Of a stretch of DNA of 36,628 nt, positions 24,253-33,044 are shown piece by piece. Both the position numbers and the translations under genes were made by a program. This DNA is from Promethearchaeota archaeon (GTDB taxonomy: Archaea; Asgardarchaeota; Lokiarchaeia; Sigyniarchaeales; SOKP01): positions 1-36,628 of the forward strand of contig RDOA01000008.1 in NCBI GenBank assembly GCA_011364925.1. The letters run 5' to 3'. Position 1 is the stretch's first letter, and each line of letters starts with the position of its first letter. The notes under the pieces were generated by a model that ran no database searches, had not been told where the DNA came from, and saw nothing but the letters and a program-made list of their open reading frames with translations.

Positions 24253-24462
24253 AGTGTTATCTATCATTCTTCTTTTCGTTAGCTCGGAAATAGTAGTTCT
24301 TATTTTTGATATTCTATCTCACCGGATTTTTATAAATCTTTTTACTGTGGTTAATCTTGTTCTTAATTAAAAGTTACTTCCATAATTACTAGCAAAAGAG
24401 CTGAATCCACTGTTAATATTTCATGTTTAGCAGTGTAGGGTGCTTAGAACAGAAAAGAACGT

Positions 24463-24894
24463 CTAAATCTCCCGAGACAGACGTAAATTTTTTTGTCTAA
24501 ACTTGTCTGCTTTTTTTAAAAGATTTTTAGCGTTTTCAAAGGTTACCTGAGTAATTGCCCTATCGAGGGGTAACCAGAGATAAGCTTCGTGCTCGTAGCT
24601 AATTTTGACATTTTTAGTGTTCGAGTTGATAAGAAAGCACCGTACGTATTTATGAATTCTTTGACCATCGAATGTGAATTTATAGTCATAAGATTCTTCG
24701 AATCCCTTTATGATGATTGCGTCAATAATTCCCGTTTCTTCCCTCAACTCCCTTAAGATTGTTTGTTCATCAGATTCGTTTGCTTCTTTATGACCTTTTA
24801 CAAATTCCCAATGACCTAAACCGTATTTAAGAAGCAAGTACTCGTTTTCGTGGTAAACGATTGCTGCGACTGAATATTCTTCCTTTAAGTTCAT
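24463..24894 (-). CDS. NUDIX hydrolase (Ap4A hydrolase-like)
   Basis: 143 residues with a perfect Nudix box G-x5-E-x7-REL-REE-TG-I at residues 34-56 (GHKEANE, then REL and REETGI). The short form, the GHWEFVKGH lead-in and YEHEAYLWLPLDRA resemble asymmetric diadenosine-tetraphosphatase-type members that cleave Ap4A to AMP and ATP; substrate assignment is tentative. A 45-base sequence just upstream (24910-24954) recurs at 26158-26202, after the Rag-like GTPase gene. Confidence 0.88.
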   Translation of the reverse strand: MNLKEEYSVAAIVYHENEYLLLKYGLGHWEFVKGHKEANESDEQTILRELREETGIIDAIIIKGFEESYDYKFTFDGQRIHKYVRCFLINSNTKNVKISYEHEAYLWLPLDRAITQVTFENAKNLLKKADKFRQKNLRLSREI

Positions 24895-24909
24895 TTCTCA
24901 ATTATATTA

Positions 24910-24954
24910 CGATAGTCAGATAATTAGAAATAAACCACCGTACTTCATATATTT
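24910..24954. repeat. 45-nt direct repeat, left copy flanking the GTPase gene
   Basis: The first 23 bases (CGATAGTCAGATAATTAGAA plus ATA) are identical to 26158-26180; over 45 ungapped bases there are about six differences. It lies 16 bases upstream of the NUDIX start. Confidence 0.85.
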
Positions 24955-25089
24955 GCAACATTTGATTCAAATATCCATCTTGTTTATCTTTATTTCTTAA
25001 TCAAAATATCATTCCTCGTCATTTATTTTAAGACCAGAAATATCAATTTAATATTCGTTTATTAACATAAATTTATATATCAAATTAAT

Positions 25090-25144
25090 CGTTTTATTCT
25101 TGGTAGGACTATTTATTAATCCATGGTTAATTAAGTACTGAGGT
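25090..25144 (+). promoter_or_regulatory. Conserved leader of Rag-like GTPase gene 1
   Basis: Bases 25090-25144 align with 33821-33880 before the paralogue: CGTTTTATTCTTGG, AATCCATGG, AATTA and TGAGGT in the same order. GAGGT at 25140-25144 is the ribosome-binding site. A TATA box, AATTTATATATC, lies at about 25070-25081. Confidence 0.6.
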
Positions 25145-25153
25145 ATGAACCGA

Positions 25154-26119
25154 TTGGAAGATTCTAAATCTCTCTATGAAAAAGCAGGAAGGCCTAAAGA
25201 AGCAAAATATAAGATATTATTTACAGGTTTGGATGGGGCAGGAAAAACAAGCATAATCTTGGCTCTGCAGAGGGAATTCTCAAAAATAGCTTTAATTGAA
25301 CCAACGAGGGGTGCTGAAAGGAGCAATTTTACATTATTAGGAAGAGAGATTACAGAATGGGATTTAGGAGGTCAAAAAAATTATCTTATTTCCTACCTAA
25401 AAAGCCCCGGCAAATATTTTGATGAGACAGCAATTGCAATTTATGTTATTGATATATTAGACACGTCTCGTATTGTTGAATCTCTGAGTTATTTCTATAA
25501 TGTCATTGATAAATTCAGAGAATTGAAAATTGAACCCTATATCAACATTTTCTTTCATAAATATGATCCCAAGTTAATCCAAAGCGTAGAAGAACAAATT
25601 CAATCTAAAATTTTTGGGCTAAAAAGAGAAATTACTCAGAAAGTGAATTATAATAAGATTCAATATTTTACAACTTCAATATATAATCCATATTCAATCA
25701 TGAATGCAATGTCTAAAATTTTACTTGATTTATTTCCAAAATCAGAGTTGTTACAAAAAACAATTGAAGAATTTGCGAGAAAACTGGATTGTGAAGGGTT
25801 AATGGTTATTGATAAAAATTCGATTATTTTAGGTTCCTTCTTCAAAGATGACGAGTCAAAAAAACTTTTAAGCAGTACAATTGCATACTTTTTGACTCTT
25901 AATGATGTATTTGATGAGATGGACATAGAACAACAAGAAGATCAACTTGTTCTTGGAAAAATGGGAAGATATTTCTTATTCAAACCAATCCTCTTAAGAG
26001 AAACATCCATAGCATACTATATGCTAGTATTAAAGAAACACAATCCATTTAATATCTATTATATAAACAAAGATTTTCAGACATTCGCTAATATGTTCAA
26101 GGATATTGTTAATAGTTAA
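25154..26119 (+). CDS. Rag/Gtr-like small GTPase with roadblock-like C-terminus, copy 1
   Basis: About 320 residues. Counting from the in-frame ATG at 25145: G1 GLDGAGKT at 28-35, switch Thr54 in EPTRGAE, G3 WDLGGQ at 72-77, and G4 HKYD at 138-141. HKxD instead of NKxD and WDxGGQ are marks of the Rag/Gtr family. From about 195 a roadblock/longin-like domain follows (CEGLMVIDKNSIILGSF, AYFLTLNDVF, GRYFLFKPILL). Eukaryotic Rags signal amino-acid state to TORC1; Asgard relatives are known, roles untested. I prefer TTG 25154: GAGGT touches ATG 25145 but is nine bases from this TTG, and the paralogue starts at the same position. Confidence 0.9.
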   Translation: MEDSKSLYEKAGRPKEAKYKILFTGLDGAGKTSIILALQREFSKIALIEPTRGAERSNFTLLGREITEWDLGGQKNYLISYLKSPGKYFDETAIAIYVIDILDTSRIVESLSYFYNVIDKFRELKIEPYINIFFHKYDPKLIQSVEEQIQSKIFGLKREITQKVNYNKIQYFTTSIYNPYSIMNAMSKILLDLFPKSELLQKTIEEFARKLDCEGLMVIDKNSIILGSFFKDDESKKLLSSTIAYFLTLNDVFDEMDIEQQEDQLVLGKMGRYFLFKPILLRETSIAYYMLVLKKHNPFNIYYINKDFQTFANMFKDIVNS

Positions 26120-26157
26120 TCTCAACAGCGCAAAAATTATCATCATAATCAATATTT

Positions 26158-26202
26158 CGATAGTCAGATAATTAGAAATACCCCGTTGTTCTTCATATAT
26201 TT
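26158..26202. repeat. 45-nt direct repeat, right copy flanking the GTPase gene
   Basis: Matches 24910-24954 in the same orientation and ends 27 bases before the APH gene's stop. Together the two copies bracket the GTPase gene and its promoter. Confidence 0.85.
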
Positions 26203-26228
26203 TACTTTTCCTAGCAACTAAATCTTCA

Positions 26229-27173
26229 TTAGATAGGAAATCTTTTCATTCGTATAGCAAGCAATTGAAACCCTGCGTTCACCAAATCGGGTAAGTTGTG
26301 TTCCAATCCAAATTCTATATAGCCTAGACAAGATCGCCCATATAAGAACTTCATCCGGTTTTCGAAGTTGGCATTAATTTCTCCCTTGTAATTAGCTAGA
26401 ATTTCTTCTATGAAATCATCCCCCTCGTCAAAGAACAGAAAATCTGCTGCTGGATCGTAAATCCTGGCTTCTTCAAAATCTACAATTCCGGTTATTATAA
26501 AATTTTCGGGATCAACTAATATATTACTAATGTCAAAATCTCCGTGTATAATTGCGTATTTGAACTTAAAATTTTCTTTTTCATTAAGGAAAGCATTAAA
26601 TAGGCTTATGATCCATTTTTTTTGAGTAAGGTTCATGGAATTGAATAAAGAACTTTGGATTTTATCAAAATAATTCTCCCAATACCTTCTATATTCCTTG
26701 TAAAAGTCAGAATTGTCAACCGCTCGATTTCTTATAGACTCATTTAATAATTCATCGGAGTGAAGCTCCGAAAGAAAAATACTGATTTCTTTAGCGATTT
26801 GAGGCTTTATAGGCTGAGGAATTTTATGGAAACATTGTGATAAGGGAATCCCCTCTATTTTTTCGTATCCCATGAGAGGGCAATCAGGATCTAAGGACAA
26901 ATAAAGAATGTCGGGGACAGTAACGGAAACGTGTTTTCGGATGTGTTCTAACATTTTTAGTTCGTTTTGTATTAATTTTACGCCTTTCTGATTACGCAAC
27001 ACCTTATCAGGGATTCGGAAAATATATCGGTTTTTGACTTCGAATACGTTATAAGTCCCATGGTAGAAAAAGTTGATATCTTCTTCTTCGATATCTGGGA
27101 AAAATCTATATAACGCCTTGATGACATCCGCCCTTGAGATATCACTCGCTCGATTTTCTTCAAAGAATGCCAT
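26229..27173 (-). CDS. APH/choline-kinase-like phosphotransferase
   Basis: 314 residues with the aminoglycoside-phosphotransferase kinase fold: an N-lobe with RYIFRIP and a Glu-bearing helix (IQNELKMLEHIRKH), the hinge MGYEKIEGIPLS, the catalytic loop H210-G-D212-x4-N217 (AIIHGDFDISNILVDP) and the metal site D232-F-E (GIVDFEEARIYDPAADF). It uses ATP or GTP to phosphorylate a small hydroxyl substrate; in environmental archaea that is rarely an antibiotic and may be a sugar or choline. It points the same way as the NUDIX gene, with the GTPase gene in opposite orientation between them. Confidence 0.87.
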   Translation of the reverse strand: MAFFEENRASDISRADVIKALYRFFPDIEEEDINFFYHGTYNVFEVKNRYIFRIPDKVLRNQKGVKLIQNELKMLEHIRKHVSVTVPDILYLSLDPDCPLMGYEKIEGIPLSQCFHKIPQPIKPQIAKEISIFLSELHSDELLNESIRNRAVDNSDFYKEYRRYWENYFDKIQSSLFNSMNLTQKKWIISLFNAFLNEKENFKFKYAIIHGDFDISNILVDPENFIITGIVDFEEARIYDPAADFLFFDEGDDFIEEILANYKGEINANFENRMKFLYGRSCLGYIEFGLEHNLPDLVNAGFQLLAIRMKRFPI

Positions 27174-27295
27174 TTTTATTACTTCATTGCTTTTCTCGGT
27201 TTTTTAAAGGTCTTGATCAAAATATTTATTTACGTTTATATGTTATTCTAATACTAGTATAGAATTGAGGGATTCTATTTAAAGAGGTTATAAAT

Positions 27296-27712
27296 TTGAG
27301 TCCAACAGATTATGAATATAACGATTTGGAAGGAGCAGTTTTAAAAGTTAAACTAAATTTAAAGAAGAAGGGGAATGAATACGGGATTCTTAATATATCA
27401 ACATCCCAAATCAAGAAATTAGCAGAAATAATTAATCTAATGACTTCCTCCCCTCAGACAAAGCCTGAATTTAGTCAAAAAATAGAAAAATATCTTTCTC
27501 CGAGATTTAACGAAATTCTGGGTATAATCTATGTGAATAAGACCCTCCCTGATCAAATTGGGATCGAATTTTCTAAGGAAAACCAAAAAGAAATACTCAA
27601 AGGGTTTGGATTTGCTTCAGTATTAGAAAAATTGAAGGATAAAAAAGTTGAATACGAAGAAATTTTTCAAAATATGAAAAATATGAAAATGGCTAAATTT
27701 CCTAAAACATGA
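27296..27712 (+). CDS. Hypothetical protein, 138 residues
   Basis: TTG start with GAGGTTAT seven bases upstream. The sequence is soluble and mixed: a beta-rich start (GAVLKVKLNLKKKGNEYGIL), helices with QIKKLAEIINLMTSS, and a Lys-rich end. No motif known to me. No membrane helix. Confidence 0.55.
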   Translation: MSPTDYEYNDLEGAVLKVKLNLKKKGNEYGILNISTSQIKKLAEIINLMTSSPQTKPEFSQKIEKYLSPRFNEILGIIYVNKTLPDQIGIEFSKENQKEILKGFGFASVLEKLKDKKVEYEEIFQNMKNMKMAKFPKT

Positions 27713-28033
27713 ATATCTAAAATTTTTATTTTCTTTATTAAAATTTCGCTGAATTACGGTTGCTGTTATTCATTTTAGGTTTTAATATTAGATTAGAGTA
27801 AATTGCATCATCTAGACGGAACGATGGTACATCTTTTATAGCATTATTTACAAATACAGTAATTATTTCGCTTTTATCAATTTCCAAGTCTTATTTAACT
27901 ATTTATTTGAGAAGTGCAACAATTATTTAAGAGTCCAATCAAAGTTTCGATCTGAAAACTAAATATGTATTTCTGATCTAATAATACTTAATAACAAAAA
28001 ATTAAACTAACCAAAAAAAGGAGGTATGAAATC

Positions 28034-28111
28034 ATGAATAAAGCTGAAAAAAAAGATGTAATGTATGTCAAGAAGTTTAATCCCGAACATTTTGTATCTT
28101 TAAGATTTTAA
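28034..28111 (+). CDS. Micro-ORF of 25 residues with strong ribosome-binding site
   Basis: AAAAAAGGAGGT, the strongest ribosome-binding site in the window, stands eight bases before ATG 28034. The peptide is MNKAEKKDVMYVKKFNPEHF, then VSLRF, followed by TAA and AT-rich, T-rich sequence. It could be a genuine small basic protein, a leader peptide, or the start of a gene cut short by a stop. It is the only coding candidate in the 518-base gap from 27713 to 28230. Confidence 0.45.
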   Translation: MNKAEKKDVMYVKKFNPEHFVSLRF

Positions 28112-28230
28112 TAATTATTTCTTTATAATTTTTAATCTATTACAAGGAATTTTGTTTGAACACTCTCTTTCTCTCTACTCTTCTTTGTTTCTTATAAACT
28201 CTTTATAGAATAATGTATAAATATATTTGA

Positions 28231-29463
28231 TTACTCTTGCATACTCTCAAGTTGATTAGATTCGGATATTTCATTGATTGATTTCATATATTTTTCTATT
28301 TGTAAGTATAAATTATTACAAAATTCTTCAAACTCCATCGGATTAAATGTAGCGCCAGCTTCTCTGTGAACATCTAACTTTTTCAAATCAGCCCAACTTA
28401 ACCCAACACCTAATATGGGAATGATTGTCAATCCCTTTTCTCGAGCGATATTTAACTCTGTGTTACAATCGTTGGAATTCAACGATTTTTCCGTCGACAT
28501 GAACACTAGTAATTCACAACGTGGTACTATTTTTTGCATCCAAGCGTCAATATTTCCCGTTAAATCAGCTTCGCAATAATATACGTAGCGTATTCCTTTT
28601 TGTCCTTCTAAGAATTGGGCAATTTCGTTGATCCGGTATCTCCTGTAATCATCAACCGCATGAGTGATAAAAACGCGAATTCCGCGCTTAAAAGTAGACC
28701 CTAATTCTACAAACTTTCCTGAAACTATTATTCCTATTAAAGCAATTATAAGTACAAAAAGTGCGTAAACCTGTAATTGACTCACGATAAAAAATGTGAA
28801 AGAATTCACCCATCTAACGAAGACGGCCCCAAAAAACATCACACCGCTTAAAATAAAATATGACGTTCTTATTCTCTCTCCAAAGAATACTAAATAGCTA
28901 GCCCCAATTGAAACTAATATAAGAGATGCGTACATAAACAGTAGATAAAAAGTATCGTTGAATAAAGAAGTGGCATCGAGAATTAAATTAAACATTGTGT
29001 TTATAAAATACAAAACTGCGAAAGCTATCATATAGTTTCCATAATATCTTCTGTTACTAATTCCAAATAACACGAAAGCGATAATTAAAACAAAGAAATG
29101 GCTGTATATAATGGCTAACATTAACCAATATAAGTTTGGAAGCGAAATTATTTTAGGATTCCATAAATAAAAAGGTAAACTAAATCCTAACAATGTATTA
29201 ATGAAGTCGTATCCGATTTGAGCCAGAATAAAATAGACGTAGACGATAATGCAAATAATTCTTAGAAACTTTAATCGTTTGAACTTTCTTTTATCTGTCT
29301 CTAACTCTACGCTTCCTAAGATCAAAAAGGACAACTGACTTAAACTAAGAGCAAAATAAAGATATAATATTGTATTATTCTGAAGAATTAAATAATGTAA
29401 AGGAAAAAATAAATTGACGAGAAGCACTAAACCAATCTTATATTTTTTTTGGATAGTTAACAC
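28231..29463 (-). CDS. Multi-pass membrane protein with C-terminal TIR domain
   Basis: 410 residues from a GTG. Residues 1-250 hold about eight membrane helices. After a short linker, residues 262-395 form a TIR domain: IRVFITHAVDDYRRYRINEI, the middle strand CELLVFMSTEKSL, then NSNDCNTELNIAREKGLTII, where Glu336 sits at the position of the NAD-cleaving Glu of active TIRs. TIRs act as NADases or assembly domains in bacterial, plant and animal defence. Membrane-embedded TIR proteins with a long eight-helix part are unusual. The NAD-site residues look kept, so activity is possible but unproven. Confidence 0.88.
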   Translation of the reverse strand: MLTIQKKYKIGLVLLVNLFFPLHYLILQNNTILYLYFALSLSQLSFLILGSVELETDKRKFKRLKFLRIICIIVYVYFILAQIGYDFINTLLGFSLPFYLWNPKIISLPNLYWLMLAIIYSHFFVLIIAFVLFGISNRRYYGNYMIAFAVLYFINTMFNLILDATSLFNDTFYLLFMYASLILVSIGASYLVFFGERIRTSYFILSGVMFFGAVFVRWVNSFTFFIVSQLQVYALFVLIIALIGIIVSGKFVELGSTFKRGIRVFITHAVDDYRRYRINEIAQFLEGQKGIRYVYYCEADLTGNIDAWMQKIVPRCELLVFMSTEKSLNSNDCNTELNIAREKGLTIIPILGVGLSWADLKKLDVHREAGATFNPMEFEEFCNNLYLQIEKYMKSINEISESNQLESMQE

Positions 29464-29684
29464 CCATTTAACTTGAGTAAATTATTTGGTTCTCTTTCTT
29501 TAGTATTTTACCCGCATTAATAAATTTTTGGATAAATTTGTCATAATTAAAGTTTTCATTATATCGGCTCTAAATGATTTTTTACTCCACAATACTCAAA
29601 AGGGAGATATATTACCTTTGCTGGTTGAGAGATTGGTTTTAACATCTGAAGACAGAGAAAACCAATAAATATTATCTATTTTAC

Positions 29685-29882
29685 CTACGTTACGCTGTGG
29701 AGATAAAGTGCAAGTAGTATGATACCGATAATGAGTAAAATTGCTCCTGGTACAAGAAATAAACAGATAAAGATTAAGTCAAACGCAGCCGGGCTGGTAT
29801 TCATTCCTACTATACCTAAAATTAGTAGTAATATCCCTACAACCAGTGAAATTAACCCTATAGCTTTTTTGTTAATTGCCAT
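29685..29882 (-). CDS. Small two-helix membrane protein
   Basis: 65 residues from ATG 29882 (a GTG nine bases earlier is in frame; GTGATC between them can serve as ribosome-binding site). Two membrane helices, AIGLISLVVGILLLILGIVG and LFLVPGAILLIIGIILLALY, form a hairpin with both ends inside. Family not recognised. Confidence 0.55.
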   Translation of the reverse strand: MAINKKAIGLISLVVGILLLILGIVGMNTSPAAFDLIFICLFLVPGAILLIIGIILLALYLHSVT

Positions 29883-29968
29883 TAAGATCACGCTATTTGT
29901 TAGCTCGCTAGAAATATGTGTTTACTATATATATAATGTTTAGCCTTTCTTGATTCCATAGTATAATC

Positions 29969-30187
29969 TTACATCGCTTTTCTAGTAACTCCTATTATGG
30001 CATTACAATGAGAACATACACTCATGTCGAGTGAAACCTCACCAGTTTTCGCAGAGTGGATAAAAATTGGAGTCTTTATCCGCATAGTTATAAGATCGCG
30101 AGTTATTAATAGACCTTTCTCATCCCTTTCGAGACTAATTTCCTTCTTGCACATTGGGCAAAGAATTGAGCTTGGAAGTTTGAACAT
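29969..30187 (-). CDS. Small zinc-ribbon protein
   Basis: 72 residues. CPMCKKEI at about 10 and CSHCNAIIGVTRKAM near the C-terminus make a zinc ribbon with a central beta segment of about 45 residues (GLLITRDLITMRIKTPIFIH). Same layout as the protein at 13823-14032. No strong ribosome-binding site seen. Likely a cytoplasmic binding module. Confidence 0.7.
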   Translation of the reverse strand: MFKLPSSILCPMCKKEISLERDEKGLLITRDLITMRIKTPIFIHSAKTGEVSLDMSVCSHCNAIIGVTRKAM

Positions 30188-30280
30188 AATTTCTTATCAC
30201 TATATATTACAATTTTGTAAAGTTGTATGATAAGTGATTCCTAAACAAAATAAAAATATACCGTTTTTAACGAATATTCG

Positions 30281-30709
30281 TCACATTACTTCCACTGATG
30301 GGACAGCGATTAGGGTTACAATTGCCTTGGAAACCAAGGTTTCGTTAATTTTTGAAACGATGAATACATTAGATTCTGATATAATTATTTTCTTTCCAGG
30401 ATTGATAACTTTAGACTTGCAAACAAGAACTTCGCCAATCGCGGGTTTGAAAAAATTTATTTTAAACTCAATAGTGAGAATTCGGAAATCGTTTGCAACA
30501 ATAGTATAAGCAGCGTATCCCGCTGTGTGATCCGCAATCGTGGCGATTACACCAGCGTGTACAAAGCCGTCTTGTTGTTGATATTCTGAGCGAATTTTAA
30601 GCCTTGATTCAAACACGCCATCGTCAACCTTGTCTGCTTGAAAGCCGAGATAAGCGGGAAATCCAAGAACAAAGTCTCTTTTTAAAAAATTAATTCTTTC
30701 TTCCTTCAT
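30281..30709 (-). CDS. PaaI-type hotdog thioesterase
   Basis: 142 residues with the hotdog fold of PaaI/acyl-CoA thioesterases: QDGFVHAGVIATIADHTAGY holds the HxG and the catalytic Asp, followed by RILTIEFKINFFKPAIGEVL and a strand pair GKKIIISESNVFIVS. Such enzymes hydrolyse acyl- or phenylacetyl-type CoA thioesters in the cytoplasm. The exact substrate is unknown. Confidence 0.88.
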   Translation of the reverse strand: MKEERINFLKRDFVLGFPAYLGFQADKVDDGVFESRLKIRSEYQQQDGFVHAGVIATIADHTAGYAAYTIVANDFRILTIEFKINFFKPAIGEVLVCKSKVINPGKKIIISESNVFIVSKINETLVSKAIVTLIAVPSVEVM

Positions 30710-30929
30710 TTTAATACAAACTATAAATTACCCTTTATTTATGGCAAGTAAATATTGAAATAAATCTTGATTTTAAAAATTTTGGGGTACAAAATCAAAA
30801 TCTTTTAACAAATCCTAGTTTTTCTAACTAAGCTCGCCTGCTTATTTACACATGATAGGTATAGTACATTTAAATACTACAATCGTTACCTAAGCGTGAC
30901 GATTCTAAAAAATTAAATTTGAAATATCC

Positions 30930-31748
30930 ATGAATAAATTCTTACAAAGAATCTTTTTGTTAACGATTCTTAGTCTCTTGTCAGTAGAAATTCTTTCTTA
31001 TTTCACCTTGCAGATCCCTGTATTTCCTCGTAACGAGAATACCAAAAATCTGAGAGCTAGTGAAAGTAGCGTAAAATGGAGTGGTAATATTTTGCTGGAG
31101 TACAATAATTATTATGAAATTTATGGATTTGTAGATCGTACCTTTTCTTTTAATTTCAATTCAATTGATTCAAATAATGGTAGCGTTTATGTCGACCTTA
31201 TCTTTTTAGTCATGGAAGAAAATACCTATAATACCTTCTTATTTAGCCTTAATCATTCAAATAATCTTTTCCAGGTTACTAATTCACACCCAATCAGAGA
31301 TTGCATGGTAGGTGGTGAATCTCATCATTGTGGGGGTTCATATTATCCCACTCAAGCCCAAACTCTCCATATGGTTTTTATTAACCTCGACTCAAATCAA
31401 AAAACAAGCAGTCTGACTTACTCAATTCAATTCGAAGAGAAAATAGGTTCAGAACCAGATCAAGGCGAAGATGAAGATACCTATATTCCAATAGAAGTTT
31501 TACCCGGTTACACCATTATCTTTCCGCTTTTAATACTTGTTGGGACAGCTACTGCGATTGGCACTATTCTAACTTTCATTATTGTCAAGAACTATTCTAA
31601 CCATCACAAACTCCAAATAGAAAAGACACTGGGAGTAACGCAAGTATATGTTAAATCAGATCCAGTATTATACTGTTCTTGGTGCGGTTTTAAGCTTGTA
31701 AGAGTCGTAAAGTATTGTCCCCGTTGCGGAAAAGAAATAGAATACTAA
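30930..31748 (+). CDS. Exported-domain membrane protein with cytoplasmic zinc ribbon
   Basis: 272 residues. A signal peptide or anchor (FLLTILSLLSVEILSYFTL) is followed by an outer domain of about 160 residues rich in Asn and Ser with Cys pairs (CMVGGESHHCGGS), one membrane helix at about 195-218 (IIFPLLILVGTATAIGTILT), and a cytoplasmic tail ending in a zinc ribbon CSWCGFKLVRVVKYCPRCGK. The layout, outer beta domain, single helix, inner ribbon, is that of a sensor or anchoring protein. ATTTAAATACT near 30867 may be its TATA box. Confidence 0.75.
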   Translation: MNKFLQRIFLLTILSLLSVEILSYFTLQIPVFPRNENTKNLRASESSVKWSGNILLEYNNYYEIYGFVDRTFSFNFNSIDSNNGSVYVDLIFLVMEENTYNTFLFSLNHSNNLFQVTNSHPIRDCMVGGESHHCGGSYYPTQAQTLHMVFINLDSNQKTSSLTYSIQFEEKIGSEPDQGEDEDTYIPIEVLPGYTIIFPLLILVGTATAIGTILTFIIVKNYSNHHKLQIEKTLGVTQVYVKSDPVLYCSWCGFKLVRVVKYCPRCGKEIEY

Positions 31749-31789
31749 TATCTAGCGTTTTCAAACCTTCTAATTCTTAAGCCAAAAAT

Positions 31790-31801
31790 CGAAAAATTAT
31801 A
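31790..31801 (+). promoter_or_regulatory. TATA-like box of methyltransferase gene
   Basis: AAAAATTATAAG lies about 25 bases before TTG 31820, so the transcript may begin at that TTG; no ribosome-binding site is visible. Confidence 0.3.
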
Positions 31802-31819
31802 AGTTTTTATGGCTATATA

Positions 31820-33013
31820 TTGCATGTAATTATATTTTTATGTAGAATAATATCAGACGAACAATTAGGAAAAATCTTTACTAACGGTGAAGCTAAAATA
31901 CTGCTAGATTTGTTTTCAGGAGCAGGTGGTTTGTCTTGTGGATTTGAATTAGCAAATTTCAAAATCGATTTAGCTATTGAATTAGATAATATTCATTATA
32001 AGTCTTATAAATTTAACCACCCCGATACATTAAGCCTTAACGAAGATATAACTAAATTTAACTGCAATGAGTTTGAGGAGACCTATATTAAGGGGAAAGA
32101 GGTTGAAGGTATAATCGGAGGTCCTCCATGTACAGGATTTTCGTCAGTAGGGAACAGAAGATCAAACGATCCACGCAATATGTTAGTATTTTTCTTTATA
32201 AAATGGGTAGAATACTTTAAACCCTTATTTTTTGTTATGGAAAATGTAAAAGGCATACTTACTATGGGTAGAGGACTAGTAGTAGAAAAAATCAAAAAGA
32301 TGTATAAGGACATCGGTTACAAGTGCAAATTGCAAACCTTATTAGCCGCAGATTACGGAGTCCCGCAATTAAGAGAGAGAGTCTTATTTATCGGGGCAAA
32401 GAATAATAATATTCAGCAGATCAATATCAAAAAAACTCATAAAGAAGATTCATATCAAAAAAATTCTTCTGACATAAATCCTTTACCATCTTTTCTAAAA
32501 GTTGGGGATGCTCTTTCAGATATTCTTGATCTTACTCCATACAGGGAAAACAACGGAAACGATATAGGTATAGAATATAATAAACCGCCTCAAACTAGTT
32601 ATCAAGCGTACTTAAGAAAACACTCAGACAAACTTTACGAGCATGTCGCTCCAAATCATAGCAAGAAAGTTGCAACTAGAATTTCTCACATTGAGCAAGG
32701 TAAAAATCACGCTTCTTTACCAAAAGAACTGCAGTTAAAAGGAGGTTATTCTAATATATATGGTAGGCTTCATTTAAATAAACCGGCAGACACTATAACG
32801 GGTAATTGTGGTTGCGTAAGCGCACCGGGAAGATTCATTCACCCTACTCAAAATCGGGCGATTTCGGTTAGAGAAGCTGCTCGGCTTCAGTCGTTTCCAG
32901 ACAATTATCGTTTTTTCGGAAGTATGAGAGATAGATACAAGCAAATTGGAAACGCAGTACCTCCTTTATTGGCTAACGCGATTGCGAAAGCAATAAAAGA
33001 TGTTGTCAATTGA
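31820..33013 (+). CDS. DNA (cytosine-5) methyltransferase
   Basis: 397 residues. Motifs in order: I, ILLDLFSGAGGLSCGFE (Phe32-Gly37); IV, GGPPCTGFSSVG with catalytic Cys104; VI, ENVKGI at 141; VIII, QLRERVLFIG; then a target-recognition region with GRLHLNKPADTITG; IX, REAARLQSFPDNYRFFG; X, QIGNAVPPLLANAIA. It transfers methyl from SAM to C5 of cytosine in a specific DNA site that cannot be read from sequence. No restriction endonuclease gene is beside it, so it appears to be an orphan. There is no ATG before the domain; TTG 31820 is the only sensible start. Confidence 0.92.
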   Translation: MHVIIFLCRIISDEQLGKIFTNGEAKILLDLFSGAGGLSCGFELANFKIDLAIELDNIHYKSYKFNHPDTLSLNEDITKFNCNEFEETYIKGKEVEGIIGGPPCTGFSSVGNRRSNDPRNMLVFFFIKWVEYFKPLFFVMENVKGILTMGRGLVVEKIKKMYKDIGYKCKLQTLLAADYGVPQLRERVLFIGAKNNNIQQINIKKTHKEDSYQKNSSDINPLPSFLKVGDALSDILDLTPYRENNGNDIGIEYNKPPQTSYQAYLRKHSDKLYEHVAPNHSKKVATRISHIEQGKNHASLPKELQLKGGYSNIYGRLHLNKPADTITGNCGCVSAPGRFIHPTQNRAISVREAARLQSFPDNYRFFGSMRDRYKQIGNAVPPLLANAIAKAIKDVVN

Positions 33014-33044
33014 TATAATACTTACTTTATTTGTCTTCGCTACT

